Below, one piece after another: positions 1 through 6,910 of a stretch of DNA of 26,290 nt. Source of the stretch: a virus; the IMG/VR virus record IMGVR_UViG_3300007734_000526, positions 1 through 26,290 of that record; one strand, written 5' to 3'. Each line of letters begins with the position of its first letter. The stretch's first letter is position 1. Under the pieces are notes generated by a model that had not been told where the DNA came from, made no database searches, and worked only from the letters and a program-made list of their open reading frames with translations. The position numbers and the translations under genes were made by a program.

Positions 1-1
1 T

Positions 2-982
2 TTTGCTGACCGAATTAGATGCAATCACCATGGTGGTTGCTGATACTGCTGCAAGTTCTGACTGCGATGCAACGCTGGTGTGCGTGGTAATTGTTGGACG
101 AATAAACGTCTTGGATTGTCCGCTGTCTGGGTAAGCGCGTGCTCCGACTGCTTCAACTACTGGACGCAAGAAGTTCAAATCCTGAACCAATGGCCCAAGA
201 ACTGGAACTGGCAAAAGACCAGGTGTATCGGTCGTGAGCACGTCACCTGCAGCTGCTTGCAATGCGGTGCGCTTTGATGCCGTGTATTCGGCTACTGCTG
301 CGTTCATGTTCTTGAACGTGTCGCCACCGATGTGATAAGCGGCCATGAATTCGCCTGCGCTTGGCAAAACAAATTCTTTTTTGGCTTGTGCGAAAATTGG
401 TGCAGTAGGGATTGTTGCCTCGACTGCTGGTGCGGTTACTTCTGACATTTCTTGTTTCTCCTCTACTGGGGTTACTTCTTCATTTAACACTACTTCTTCT
501 GGCTCTTGGTGGATACTTGCAGCAACCTTGGTGATTGGTGCCATGTCGCCAAACGCGCCGATCGGCACAAGCGACAATTCCATCCAATCGGCAGCCTCAA
601 TAATCATCGTGCCGTCTTCGTCATAACTAAACTTGGTTGGGTTTACGCCCACCGAAACTTGGTCAATTGTGCCGTCTTGTGCCATGACCAGAGCATCGTT
701 TCCAAGCGTGGTTGCGCTGATTTTGGCGCTAAACATCATGCCCTGTTCGGTGTCCACGCGCTCGGTCACAACACCAACTGGTTGGCTGGCATCGTGGTAC
801 ATAAACAGGCGTGGTGCTTTGCCCTCGACTGGCAATGATCCTGGCTTAAAGATTACAGCTGTGCCATCGCTGACTACTGCCGGCACGTTGTATGGCGCGG
901 CAATTCCGCTGATGGTGCGGCGTGGTTGGCCATCGCCTGCAGCGGCGTCAACCGTAAAATCTCCTGCAATTAACTTGATCAT
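2..982 (-). CDS. Capsid maturation protease-major capsid fusion, C-terminus cut by window edge (unit C)
   Basis: The reading frame is open from ATG at 982 to the left edge (327 codons, no stop), so the 3' third lies outside the window. It aligns along its whole length with the 534-aa protein at 13230-14834. The N-terminal 150 or so residues are an HK97-type prohead protease: the MYHD histidine and a QVSVG serine match the catalytic pair of that family. An acidic Pro/Glu/Thr linker follows, then the start of the HK97-fold capsid domain (AYHIGGDTF, TDTPGLLPVPVLGP). The start overlaps the portal stop as ATGA, so translation is coupled. Such phages make protease and shell as one chain that cleaves itself on maturation. 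No separate scaffold gene is visible. Base composition is less GC-rich than the unit B copy. Confidence 0.9.
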   Translation of the reverse strand, partial: MIKLIAGDFTVDAAAGDGQPRRTISGIAAPYNVPAVVSDGTAVIFKPGSLPVEGKAPRLFMYHDASQPVGVVTERVDTEQGMMFSAKISATTLGNDALVMAQDGTIDQVSVGVNPTKFSYDEDGTMIIEAADWMELSLVPIGAFGDMAPITKVAASIHQEPEEVVLNEEVTPVEEKQEMSEVTAPAVEATIPTAPIFAQAKKEFVLPSAGEFMAAYHIGGDTFKNMNAAVAEYTASKRTALQAAAGDVLTTDTPGLLPVPVLGPLVQDLNFLRPVVEAVGARAYPDSGQSKTFIRPTITTHTSVASQSELAAVSATTMVIASNSVSK

Positions 983-2100
983 CGTGCTAACTCCTCTTGA
1001 GTGTTTTCTCTTACAACTACTTCTTCACGGTCATCCATTTGGTCGGCCATAAAGTTTTCTTCTAGGTATTCATCGGCATCAAATTCAACATAGGTTCCGC
1101 GCGGTAGCACGTTGTCCATTGACAGCGCTCCAGCAATTGCGTCAGCGTAAAGTTTCACGCCAAACAGATACAGGTCTGCGCGTGCTTGTTGACTGCTCTG
1201 ATAAGAGTATGCGCCAGTTGCCACGCCCACCAAATATGGGGGAACATTTGCCAGGCGTGACATCTCAAGCGCCTGATATTGCGATGCTTCAATCAAGAGC
1301 ATTTTGTCAGGCGTGCTGTTTGTTTCGGTGTATGTTAAATACTCGTTAAGCGCAGCCGTTTGGTTTGTTGCTCGAGCAGCGTTAAACGCGCTAGCCAAAT
1401 CAGCCAACTCTTGCGCGCTTAATGGTTCGCCACCTGTTTGCTTAAGTACGCCGGCAGGGATGCTTGACGATGCGTTGCGGTTGCGCGCAGCTTCTAACTT
1501 GAGCGCGGTTTCAATAGCACCTGGTGCGGAGTAGATCAGGCCTTGCGCTGGCGACAAGAATTGCACAAGGTTTGCTGGGTCTATTTCTCCGCCTTGGAAA
1601 TACACTTGTGTTGACGGTGCAAACCACACAGGGCCAGCCATGTCGGTGGTTGTGATTGAGCCTGCTGGCAGTCGAGTGAACGTGGCAGGGTAGCCGTCAG
1701 CGGTGCGCGAGGTGATGTACCAAAACGCTCTGCCAAACATCATGAGGTCATCAAGTGTCCAGCTCATGAGAAATTGAAAACTCACATTTGGGTCTGGTCT
1801 GCGTATCCATGAACGTGGCGCGATGTACACCTTTTCCATTTCATCGCCGTTCCACATTTCGTTGTACATTTTTAACGGCATTGAGCCAATAACTGATGCC
1901 ATAAGATCGCGCGCACGGTTGATCGTTGGCACGCTGATTGCAGCGTTGCGTGCTTCGCCTTCGCGGTAGGTGTAGTACTGGCCAATCATGTTGACGCCCA
2001 CGTTGGACGATGAATAGCCGGGAGCAAAACCGCCTGCAGCTGCAGCCTTGCTTGGCGCTGGGCTTATCGCTGCTTTTTTGGTTTTGTTAAAAATTGCCAT
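979..2100 (-). CDS. Portal protein (unit C)
   Basis: This 373-aa protein is an HK97-type phage portal, the ring at the capsid vertex through which DNA enters and to which the tail attaches. It aligns almost without gaps to the portal at 14831-15943. Shared blocks include GQYYTY.EGEARN, AINRARDLMASVI, AFWYITSRTADGYPATFTRLP and LPRGTYVEFDA near the C-terminus. A length of about 370 aa is short for the family but equal in both units. The ATG at 2100 was chosen by agreement with the other copy (MAIFNK versus MALFGK); a GTAGG stretch sits unusually close to it. It ends inside the capsid start (ATGA). An 85-bp gap with a hairpin separates it from the terminase. Confidence 0.92.
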   Translation of the reverse strand: MAIFNKTKKAAISPAPSKAAAAGGFAPGYSSSNVGVNMIGQYYTYREGEARNAAISVPTINRARDLMASVIGSMPLKMYNEMWNGDEMEKVYIAPRSWIRRPDPNVSFQFLMSWTLDDLMMFGRAFWYITSRTADGYPATFTRLPAGSITTTDMAGPVWFAPSTQVYFQGGEIDPANLVQFLSPAQGLIYSAPGAIETALKLEAARNRNASSSIPAGVLKQTGGEPLSAQELADLASAFNAARATNQTAALNEYLTYTETNSTPDKMLLIEASQYQALEMSRLANVPPYLVGVATGAYSYQSSQQARADLYLFGVKLYADAIAGALSMDNVLPRGTYVEFDADEYLEENFMADQMDDREEVVVRENTQEELAR

Positions 2101-2126
2101 AGTCCTACTTTGTCACATAAGTGGCA

Positions 2127-2172
2127 ACCGCGCATGACTTATCCGATTCCGACAAAAGGCAAGGTGCGCGGT
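2127..2172 (-). other. Long hairpin between terminase and portal (unit C)
   Basis: Perfect 8-bp inverted repeat ACCGCGCA (2127-2134) and TGCGCGGT (2165-2172) enclosing 30 nt. The loop contains CCGACAAAAGG on the plus strand. The homologous gap in unit B also holds a hairpin with a nearly identical loop motif (15979-16022). It starts 13 nt after the terminase stop and has no T-run, so it is not a standard intrinsic terminator. RNA processing, attenuation or a protein-binding site are possible. Confidence 0.55.
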
Positions 2173-2185
2173 CGCCGCGATCATC

Positions 2186-3913
2186 TTAGTTATTTACTGC
2201 AACAAGCATTGGCTTTCCGCTGTTAACTGGACGGGCACACATGCCAATTCCCCAAACCATTGTGCGCGCTAACTCAATCGGCCCTGGACTCCGTTTACTG
2301 CTCAAAACTATGGTGTTGTCCGTGCGTACCGCTACCGCGCGCTGTACGTGTTCCGCCAATAGTTTTTCTCCTGTGTGCAATAGGCGTGCTTCGGCAATCA
2401 TGTTTTTGGCAAGCGGTGTAAACCGTCCTAATTCCGCGTAGCCGACCACGACCCTGCGGCGCTCAATGTTTGGTGGGCAGGTTGCGTCCACGGTTGGCGA
2501 CAGAGCAAACCTGATCGTGGGGTCTTTGGCAAGTTCTTGCACGTTTTCCCACAGTTCGGTAATTGATTCGGCAATGAATGCCACGGTTACGAGCACACGG
2601 CCGTCTGACAGGTTGACGCATCTGGTTGCGCTATATCGGGAGTCGTCCAGCGATGACTCGATCGCGACTACGCCACCGCTTGGCACCTCACCTGTGTATT
2701 CCAAAGACGGCCAACGCCCAGGCTCAATCCAACCTCGGACAACACTCACCCACAAGTTGAGACTTGCGCGCAGGAACGATGCGCGATCGGGGTTTGTGGA
2801 TTCTTGCCTAATTGTGTCCATGTCCAACGTGTAGCCGAGCGCAGGATTACCCCACGCCCATGACGATGGATGCAACGGGTCAAGGCTCGGGTCAGGCGAC
2901 CATTCCGCCATATACATCGTTGACGGTTCGCCTTTGTCTATTGCTCGAATGCCCGCCTCACGCCAACGCTGAAACAGCACAGATTCCTCGGTGCCGGCGG
3001 TACTGAAGAAACACGCCAACGGGTTTTTGCGTGCGCGCTGTGCCGGCAACAAACCGCCTTCTACAGAGTCAGGGTTGACGTCAAACAGCTCGTCCACGAT
3101 CACGAGGTCAATGCTCATGCCGTGTCCTTGGTTTGGCTTTAACGCTTTGACCCACCATTTGCTGCCGTCTGGCATGGTGGCCTGATAACGGCCGTAGGAC
3201 TTGACGATCTTGGCGCCGTAATACTCCTCAAGGATTGGTGCCAAATCATCAAACAACAAACACGCAAGATCAAGTCTGTGCGCGCCAGATACAACGGTTT
3301 GTTTTTGTCCACGTATCTTTGGCATCTCCACAAGCCAAAACAGAATAAGCGCCTGAATGATCGTGGTCTTGCCGTTCTGCCGCGCGACTGACACAAGGCT
3401 CGAGCGATGCACAAACTTGCGATCGGCGTCAACCGCAAGCATTCCTTCAAGAGCATGTATTTGCCACGGCATCAAATCAATGTGAAGTATCTGTTTTGCC
3501 ATGTTCCCCACAAGTCCAGCGAGTGAGCCGGCATGGTCAGGGATGATCGTTTCCAGTCTCGGCCGGTCATGGCCAGTTGGCGCTGGTTCAGGCTGGTTTC
3601 GGCTGGTGGCGACAAATTCTTGGTTGGGGCTCGGGGTGATCGCGTTTGTGTGTAAAAAATCATTCAGGGCTTTGTCGCGTGTTTGTTTGGCTGCGGCGAG
3701 TTTGCGGTTGCGGAAGGCTGCGCCTCGTGCGCTGTTGCAGGGTTTGCAGCTTGGCACCATGCCGTCGGCGTGTGTGCCTCCGCGTTCTACTTCGACGAGG
3801 TGGTCGGCTTCGGTTGCGGGTCGGCGTCGGCACCAATGGCAGATTGGGCTGTCGGCAAGTAGGGCTTTGCGGGCGGCTTGGTAGGACGGGTCGGAGTATT
3901 CGCGCTTAGGCAT
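2186..3913 (-). CDS. terL: Large terminase with N-terminal HNH nuclease domain (unit C)
   Basis: 575 aa. Residues 20-65 form an HNH/zinc module: CHWC (25-28), Asp-His 37-38, CKPCN (56-60). After a linker comes the terminase motor: LMPWQ adenine-side segment near 147, Walker A VARQNGKT (176-183), Walker B LVIVDE (270-275) and the coupling motif FFSTAGTEE (302-310). The C-terminal RNase H-like nuclease begins around VVAIESSLDDSRYSA. The enzyme cuts concatemeric phage DNA and pumps it into the capsid. The frame stays open upstream to a TTG at 3973, but ATG 3913 has a GGGAG ribosome site 6 nt upstream and gives exactly the 575-aa length of the unit B copy. A separate HNH protein next to TerL is common; one chain is less so. 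No small terminase is recognisable. Confidence 0.93.
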   Translation of the reverse strand: MPKREYSDPSYQAARKALLADSPICHWCRRRPATEADHLVEVERGGTHADGMVPSCKPCNSARGAAFRNRKLAAAKQTRDKALNDFLHTNAITPSPNQEFVATSRNQPEPAPTGHDRPRLETIIPDHAGSLAGLVGNMAKQILHIDLMPWQIHALEGMLAVDADRKFVHRSSLVSVARQNGKTTIIQALILFWLVEMPKIRGQKQTVVSGAHRLDLACLLFDDLAPILEEYYGAKIVKSYGRYQATMPDGSKWWVKALKPNQGHGMSIDLVIVDELFDVNPDSVEGGLLPAQRARKNPLACFFSTAGTEESVLFQRWREAGIRAIDKGEPSTMYMAEWSPDPSLDPLHPSSWAWGNPALGYTLDMDTIRQESTNPDRASFLRASLNLWVSVVRGWIEPGRWPSLEYTGEVPSGGVVAIESSLDDSRYSATRCVNLSDGRVLVTVAFIAESITELWENVQELAKDPTIRFALSPTVDATCPPNIERRRVVVGYAELGRFTPLAKNMIAEARLLHTGEKLLAEHVQRAVAVRTDNTIVLSSKRSPGPIELARTMVWGIGMCARPVNSGKPMLVAVNN

Positions 3914-4016
3914 TGTTGCTCCCGCGCGCTTTGCGCTTGGGCTGGCGCGGCGACGTTGTCGCCTTGCCCTCAAGCTGCTGTCGGGCCGTTGTGTCGGGTT
4001 CAGGTTTGTTGCGCAT
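3906..4016 (-). CDS. Conserved basic micro-ORF before terminase (unit C, 36 aa)
   Basis: A 36-codon ORF starts at ATG 4016 and ends at a TAA that overlaps the first codons of the terminase. Its C-terminal part reads PRQPKRKARGS, matching PRQRKRSARA of the micro-ORF at the same place in unit B (17756-17842). In both units it lies between the structured RNA and TerL and overlaps the TerL start, so translational coupling is likely. The ribosome site is weaker here (AAGG about 12 nt upstream). The Arg/Lys-rich tail could bind nucleic acid. It is too short to be a usual small terminase. It may be only a leader peptide; function is unknown. Part of the similarity could come from conserved DNA upstream of TerL. 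Confidence 0.5.
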   Translation of the reverse strand: MRNKPEPDTTARQQLEGKATTSPRQPKRKARGSNNA

Positions 4017-4049
4017 GTTTGATATCAACCTTAGTTCGCAGGGTGAAAG

Positions 4050-4210
4050 CCTAGATGTGTAATGCCCACCCCCCGGCTTGCCTCTACCCGGGTCCCACTT
4101 GCATGTCTTGACCTCATCGCTTCGACGCCTTGCCCGTTCCCTTTCGTGTAGCAGTTCACGGGCGCGTCGATCTACCCCCGTTACCGGGTGTCATCCAACA
4201 GCCATGCGAC
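4050..4210 (-). ncRNA. Candidate structured RNA upstream of terminase (unit C)
   Basis: Read on the minus strand. P1 is CCCG-GTAA-CGGG (4188-4177), a GNRA tetraloop. A GGTAGA linker follows (4176-4171). P2 pairs TCGACGC (4170-4164) with GCGTCGA (4128-4122), stacked on GCCCGT/ACGGGC (4163-4158/4137-4132), with a 3-nt AAG bulge and a 20-nt loop holding ACACGAAA. P3 is ATGC/GCAT (4104-4101/4065-4062) enclosing P4 CCCGG/CCGGG (4092-4088/4076-4072) with GGCAA in its loop. The element starts with GTCGCATG and ends with ACACATCTA. The unit B copy at 17895-18066 has the same helices with different base pairs, as expected for a conserved RNA. Function unknown; position suggests packaging, or control of the terminase operon. 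Confidence 0.72.
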
Positions 4211-4231
4211 TGGCGTAGGTCTATGGGCGAT

Positions 4232-4405
4232 CTAGTCGCCGCGAGTTGTGAGCTCTATGGAATACCAGTAGGCCTTTGCCGTTTTACGGGCGGCCCAACG
4301 CAAATACTTTTCTAATTCGGGGCTGTATTCGTCTTGTGGCATGTCTTTGACCATGGCCAGCAACCGAAGCAGGTGTTCAAGTTGATCAAGCAGCGGGTGG
4401 CTCAT
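4232..4405 (-). CDS. Small helical protein after the annealing protein (unit B, 57 aa)
   Basis: ATG 4405 overlaps the stop of the annealing-protein gene as ATGA and the ORF runs 57 codons to TAG. The protein is predicted largely helical and charged, with a Leu-rich N-terminus (LLDQLEHLLRLL) and a central YLRWAARK segment. Unit A has a 48-aa ORF at exactly the same position and overlap (18441-18587) with CVRWAIKH at the matching place, so this is a real but fast-evolving small gene. No family is recognised. Its place next to the annealing protein hints at an accessory role in recombination, but that is inference. In unit B it is the last gene before the junction RNA; unit A has an extra nuclease gene here. 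Confidence 0.6.
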   Translation of the reverse strand: MSHPLLDQLEHLLRLLAMVKDMPQDEYSPELEKYLRWAARKTAKAYWYSIELTTRGD

Positions 4406-4971
4406 GACGCCATGCCCTTCAGGGTGTCGATGACTTTTTTGGCTTGAGCCAATGTCATGACCGATGGGAGTGTGCCAGTCAGCTCAATGACCTTGGCTTC
4501 GTAGGCTTGTTCATCCATGCCAGCCTTTTTGGCCAGCGACCAGGCAAACCCGGCTTGTTTCTCGGTGCGGATCTGTTGTCCGCCGATCGTTGTGATCTCG
4601 GTTTGAGCCGAGGACGGGGACGAAGCAAGGTTGGGCGCCCCCGCCCTCGACACTTTTGCCATCTCCTCGCGAGATGGTCTTTTACCGTGGGTCGCATAAC
4701 CACAGTTCGCTAACGCCCGGCCAATCGCAGACGTCTCGCAGTTCTCTACGAACGACGTACGGTTGACGGGGCTTGAGCCTTTGACTTCCTCGGCGTAACC
4801 AGTCGCGGTGGGTGCCGACTGGGTGGCGTCAAAGTAGATTTCGGCTCGGAATATGCAGCTGTCGCCGTCGTACGCCATCATGGTCGTCTCAATGCGACCG
4901 TTTGGATGGTCGCGCCAAAAGCGTGCCAAGCGATCCTCGACGGTTTCGTAGGCGGACAGATCAAATGCCAT
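4402..4971 (-). CDS. Putative single-strand annealing protein (ERF/Rad52-like) (unit B)
   Basis: 189 aa, the same length as its partner in unit A (18584-19153). The core (residues 1-110) holds YETVEDRLARFW, a strand-rich stretch with YDGDSCIFRAEIYF, ATGYAEE, and the signature ENCETSAIGRALANCGYATHGKRPSREEM (in part 77-103). This actinophage family is often placed with ERF/Rad52-type annealing proteins because the SAIGRALA helix resembles the conserved helix of ERF proteins. That link is remote. The variable C-terminal half ends in a helical segment. Such proteins coat and anneal single strands in phage recombination and concatemer formation. ATG 4971 has an AGAGG site 6 nt upstream and matches the partner start; the open frame extends 33 codons further without support. 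Confidence 0.6.
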   Translation of the reverse strand: MAFDLSAYETVEDRLARFWRDHPNGRIETTMMAYDGDSCIFRAEIYFDATQSAPTATGYAEEVKGSSPVNRTSFVENCETSAIGRALANCGYATHGKRPSREEMAKVSRAGAPNLASSPSSAQTEITTIGGQQIRTEKQAGFAWSLAKKAGMDEQAYEAKVIELTGTLPSVMTLAQAKKVIDTLKGMAS

Positions 4972-5155
4972 TGTCAACCTCTGCAAACATGGCGGTCGGT
5001 GCTTCTTGTGCATGCCATTGGTTGTGATCGCATGATGGGCAGTCGCCGTGTGGTTTGCCTCGACCATCAAGTGTGCAGATCACAGCCCCGCAGTAGGCGC
5101 ATGACCACAAGGTTTGTTTGCCGAACATGCTGGCCTGTGTGTGCTTGAACTTCAT
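4961..5155 (-). CDS. Small zinc-ribbon protein (unit B, 64 aa)
   Basis: 64 aa with two Cys pairs, CAYC and CPSC, about 20 residues apart, as in a zinc ribbon. Its ATG at 5155 overlaps the upstream stop (ATGA) and its own stop overlaps the annealing-protein start by 11 bp, so it sits inside a coupled operon and is very likely translated. The family is not recognised beyond the zinc ribbon. Unit A carries a different small Cys-rich ORF (19641-19829) in the same cassette but one gene further upstream, so the small zinc proteins have been shuffled or replaced. A role in binding DNA or a partner protein is plausible but not shown. Confidence 0.7.
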   Translation of the reverse strand: MKFKHTQASMFGKQTLWSCAYCGAVICTLDGRGKPHGDCPSCDHNQWHAQEAPTAMFAEVDNGI

Positions 5156-5550
5156 GCGCTAGCCCAAACGGTAAGGCGTTGTGCGTGATCGTGCTGGCCG
5201 CCACGGTTGGCGTGGCGTACGTTGCCGGTGTTTACGATGATGCGGCGACGTACAGCTGCATTGAGCCGGCCAGCAAGCCCTTTGGTCACCGGGAAGTGTT
5301 GCCCAAGGCGGGCCCACACGTCGTCGGCCGTAAAGACGCCAAGCTGCTTGGCGCAGGCTTCGATGGCGTCGTCGACTTGGCGTTGCTGAAATGGTGTCCA
5401 TTTGGCGTCGGCGACTGCCTGGCTGATTTGCATCGCTTGACCGTACGGGGTGACGTCGGTGCGCTTCGGTACGCGACCGTCACAGACGAAGTGGGTGCGG
5501 CCTTGAATGTCGGGCCATGAGATCGGGTAATGACAGATGGTGCAGTTCAC
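5152..5550 (-). CDS. Zinc/winged-helix DNA-binding-like protein (unit B)
   Basis: 132 aa starting at GTG 5550, which overlaps the previous stop as GTGA. The N-terminus has CTIC and a further Cys near residue 23 (a possible half zinc finger). The C-terminal 80 residues look like a winged helix: WTPFQQRQVDDAIEACAKQ, then TADDVWARLG, then a recognition-type helix AGRLNAAVRRRIIV and a hairpin ending QHDHAQRLTVW. Similar wHTH modules are common in small actinophage early regions. Unit A has a 163-aa winged-helix protein in the corresponding slot (19153-19644), though sequence similarity is weak. It could be a transcription regulator or a replication/packaging accessory, including a cryptic small terminase; the sequence does not settle which. 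Confidence 0.7.
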   Translation of the reverse strand: MNCTICHYPISWPDIQGRTHFVCDGRVPKRTDVTPYGQAMQISQAVADAKWTPFQQRQVDDAIEACAKQLGVFTADDVWARLGQHFPVTKGLAGRLNAAVRRRIIVNTGNVRHANRGGQHDHAQRLTVWASA

Positions 5551-5813
5551 AGTTTGCGCTCCAAAGCCGTAATCGCCTTTTCCAACGTCTCGATGTCGTA
5601 CAACGGTGCCGGGTCACACAAGGTCATCGCGTTACGCAGGGTGCGTAGGCGGCGCACGATGTCGCTGTGCGGGTTGAAGATCGTGTCCACGATGTCGCGG
5701 ATTGCTTGGGCGTGTCGATCAGTTGCGCTGATCGGCTCAAAGTTGTTTGCCATCATCTGTCGTGTCTCCTTGCTTAGTGTGTCGTCGGGATCGATGTATG
5801 GATGTTCTAGCAC
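5547..5813 (-). CDS. Conserved small helical protein, LSxETRQM family (unit B)
   Basis: 88 aa, probably starting at GTG 5813, seven bases after the transglycosylase stop; no strong ribosome site is visible. The segment LSKETRQMM near residues 13-21 and a C-terminal helical part (RRLRTLRNAM ... LEKAITALE) match the protein at 19846-20124 (LSEETRQMI ... IRGLRNMVI ... CVILAIEEL), at the same position between lysis and recombination genes. No known domain is recognised. It is all-helical by eye and acidic to neutral. Conservation in two diverged units shows that it is a real gene of this phage group. Its place at the head of the DNA-metabolism cassette suggests a regulatory or structural helper role, which remains a guess. 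Confidence 0.7.
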   Translation of the reverse strand: MLEHPYIDPDDTLSKETRQMMANNFEPISATDRHAQAIRDIVDTIFNPHSDIVRRLRTLRNAMTLCDPAPLYDIETLEKAITALERKL

Positions 5814-5820
5814 AGGTGTG

Positions 5821-6330
5821 TCAGGGTTTCGTGGTAGCCCACGGGCCCCACCCGGAGTTCAGCCAAATTGCTAATGCGGCGCGTAGGTTTGTTTCGGCGT
5901 TGAAAAGGTCATCGCATTGCTCAATAATGTTTTGTGCTTGGAGCCAGCCAATCGGCCATTGGCTGTTTGGTAGGCACCAAAAGCCATTGATTTGAGTGAG
6001 GCCGTAGGACCCGCCGTTGGGGTCGGCGACGTTGTGCGCGGTTGGCGCACAGCTGTACCCGGACTCACGTGCCATGATGACGCTGAGGGTGGGTAGTTCC
6101 TCGACGGGCCAGCCAACCGCCTCGGCCACGGCGATCGCGTCATCGCAGCTGGCCACCGTGGTCGGGATCGTCGTTGTGGTGGTGGGGGCGTCCACGTAGC
6201 CGTTGTCCACCCAAACGGTTGTCGGCGTGGTGCTCAAAGGCTCGGAGAGGCCTCTAGGCCCGTAGAGCGTCGTGAAGCCAAATATGGCTGTCACACAGGC
6301 CATAAGTGCGGCAAGCGGGTTTAGGGTCAT
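5821..6330 (-). CDS. Lytic transglycosylase-like muralytic enzyme with N-terminal anchor (unit B)
   Basis: 169 aa. Residues 1-25 are hydrophobic (LAALMACVTAIFGFTTLYG): a signal-anchor or signal peptide. A Thr/Pro-rich stretch (35-58) leads to a lysozyme-fold domain with catalytic-type Glu 89 in MARESGYSC, then GGSYGLTQIN (106-115) and a C-terminal ALAIWLNSGWGPW, the layout of a small GH23/SLT domain. It should cleave glycan strands of peptidoglycan, outside the membrane. ATG 6330 has AAAGGA 9-10 nt upstream and matches the start in unit A (20121-20618); the open frame begins ten codons earlier. A conserved leader precedes it (6340-6366). It works beside the M15 peptidase upstream, giving glycan plus peptide cleavage. 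Confidence 0.85.
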   Translation of the reverse strand: MTLNPLAALMACVTAIFGFTTLYGPRGLSEPLSTTPTTVWVDNGYVDAPTTTTTIPTTVASCDDAIAVAEAVGWPVEELPTLSVIMARESGYSCAPTAHNVADPNGGSYGLTQINGFWCLPNSQWPIGWLQAQNIIEQCDDLFNAETNLRAALAIWLNSGWGPWATTKP

Positions 6331-6339
6331 GTCTTGGTT

Positions 6340-6366
6340 TCCTTTCGTCGGTAATCCCACCTTAGG
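6340..6366 (-). promoter_or_regulatory. Conserved leader / possible promoter of the transglycosylase gene (unit B)
   Basis: On the minus strand CCTAAGGT, then nine bases, then CCGACGAAAGGA. The unit A copy (20627-20654) has CCTAGGGT at the same spacing (one base more) and the same CCGACGAAAGGA. TAAGGT/TAGGGT fit the TANNNT -10 pattern of actinobacteria, and AAAGGA serves as ribosome site. The block lies in a 49-bp gap after the endolysin stop. Unit B shows no clear -35 box. Confidence 0.35.
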
Positions 6367-6379
6367 GCGGGGTCAGGCG

Positions 6380-6910
6380 TTAGGCGGGGATGCCCTCAAA
6401 GACCTTGAGAAATGCGGCTTTGACAAGGTTGGGGTTGTCAGCCATTTTGGGGGTGATCTCGACATGCCACCAGTCGCCGCCCGGTGCACCGTGGACGGTT
6501 TCTTTGCTGTAGACCTGCCAGGCCATGCGGTCGCAGCGCCAGGCACGTCCGTAGGGCTGTGGCCAGTAGTCGATGACCATTTGAACGCCAAGCTCGTTGG
6601 CGTTGGCTACGCAGGCCTCGATGAATACTTTGGATAGTTGGCGGCCGTTGGGTTTGCCTCGATCGTCGGGCATGTCGCGGTAGGACAGGTCGACGGCGCG
6701 CCCGGTGGCGTGTACGGACAGGCTGCCGGGTTTGCCGCGCATGTCGCGCTGGCCCCATGATCCGTTGTTCCACAGGCTGCCATTGGCATATCTGATTGCT
6801 TGCCTGATCCATTCGTCCATGCCTGGGCGCGGCTTGGGTGCGGGGCCGTCGGCGTTGCCGATGTAGTCGGTGGCGCCTGGGACGCCTGGTTTAGCTTTGG
6901 CTATTGCCAC
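6380..6910 (-). CDS. M15-type peptidase endolysin (unit B)
   Basis: About 176 aa from GTG 6910, chosen because it overlaps the preceding small membrane-protein gene and gives a length near the unit A lysin (179 aa). The frame is open further upstream to 7036 but that part is Pro/Ser-rich shadow of the membrane-protein gene. SVHATGRAVDLS supplies His 67 and Asp 74, and GDWWHVEI supplies His 149: the metal ligands of M15 (D,D-carboxypeptidase/VanY-like) peptidases. It should cut peptide cross-links or stems in peptidoglycan. Although unit A has an M15-type lysin in the same slot, the two sequences barely align outside the metal motif, so the gene has been replaced in one lineage. No separate wall-binding domain is evident. 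Confidence 0.83.
   Translation of the reverse strand: MAIAKAKPGVPGATDYIGNADGPAPKPRPGMDEWIRQAIRYANGSLWNNGSWGQRDMRGKPGSLSVHATGRAVDLSYRDMPDDRGKPNGRQLSKVFIEACVANANELGVQMVIDYWPQPYGRAWRCDRMAWQVYSKETVHGAPGGDWWHVEITPKMADNPNLVKAAFLKVFEGIPA

Noticed and set aside
3914-3973. Upstream in-frame extension of the HNH-terminase (TTG 3973; ATG 17930 in unit B)
   Set aside because: Starts at 3913 and 17759 give equal 575-aa proteins, one with a good ribosome site and one with ATGA coupling; the extension in unit B would run through the structured RNA.
4050-4210. Junction RNA as a HEARO/omega-RNA of an IscB-type nuclease
   Set aside because: The nearby HNH domain belongs to a terminase and has no RuvC domain or arginine-rich bridge; the fold does not match what I know of omega-RNA.
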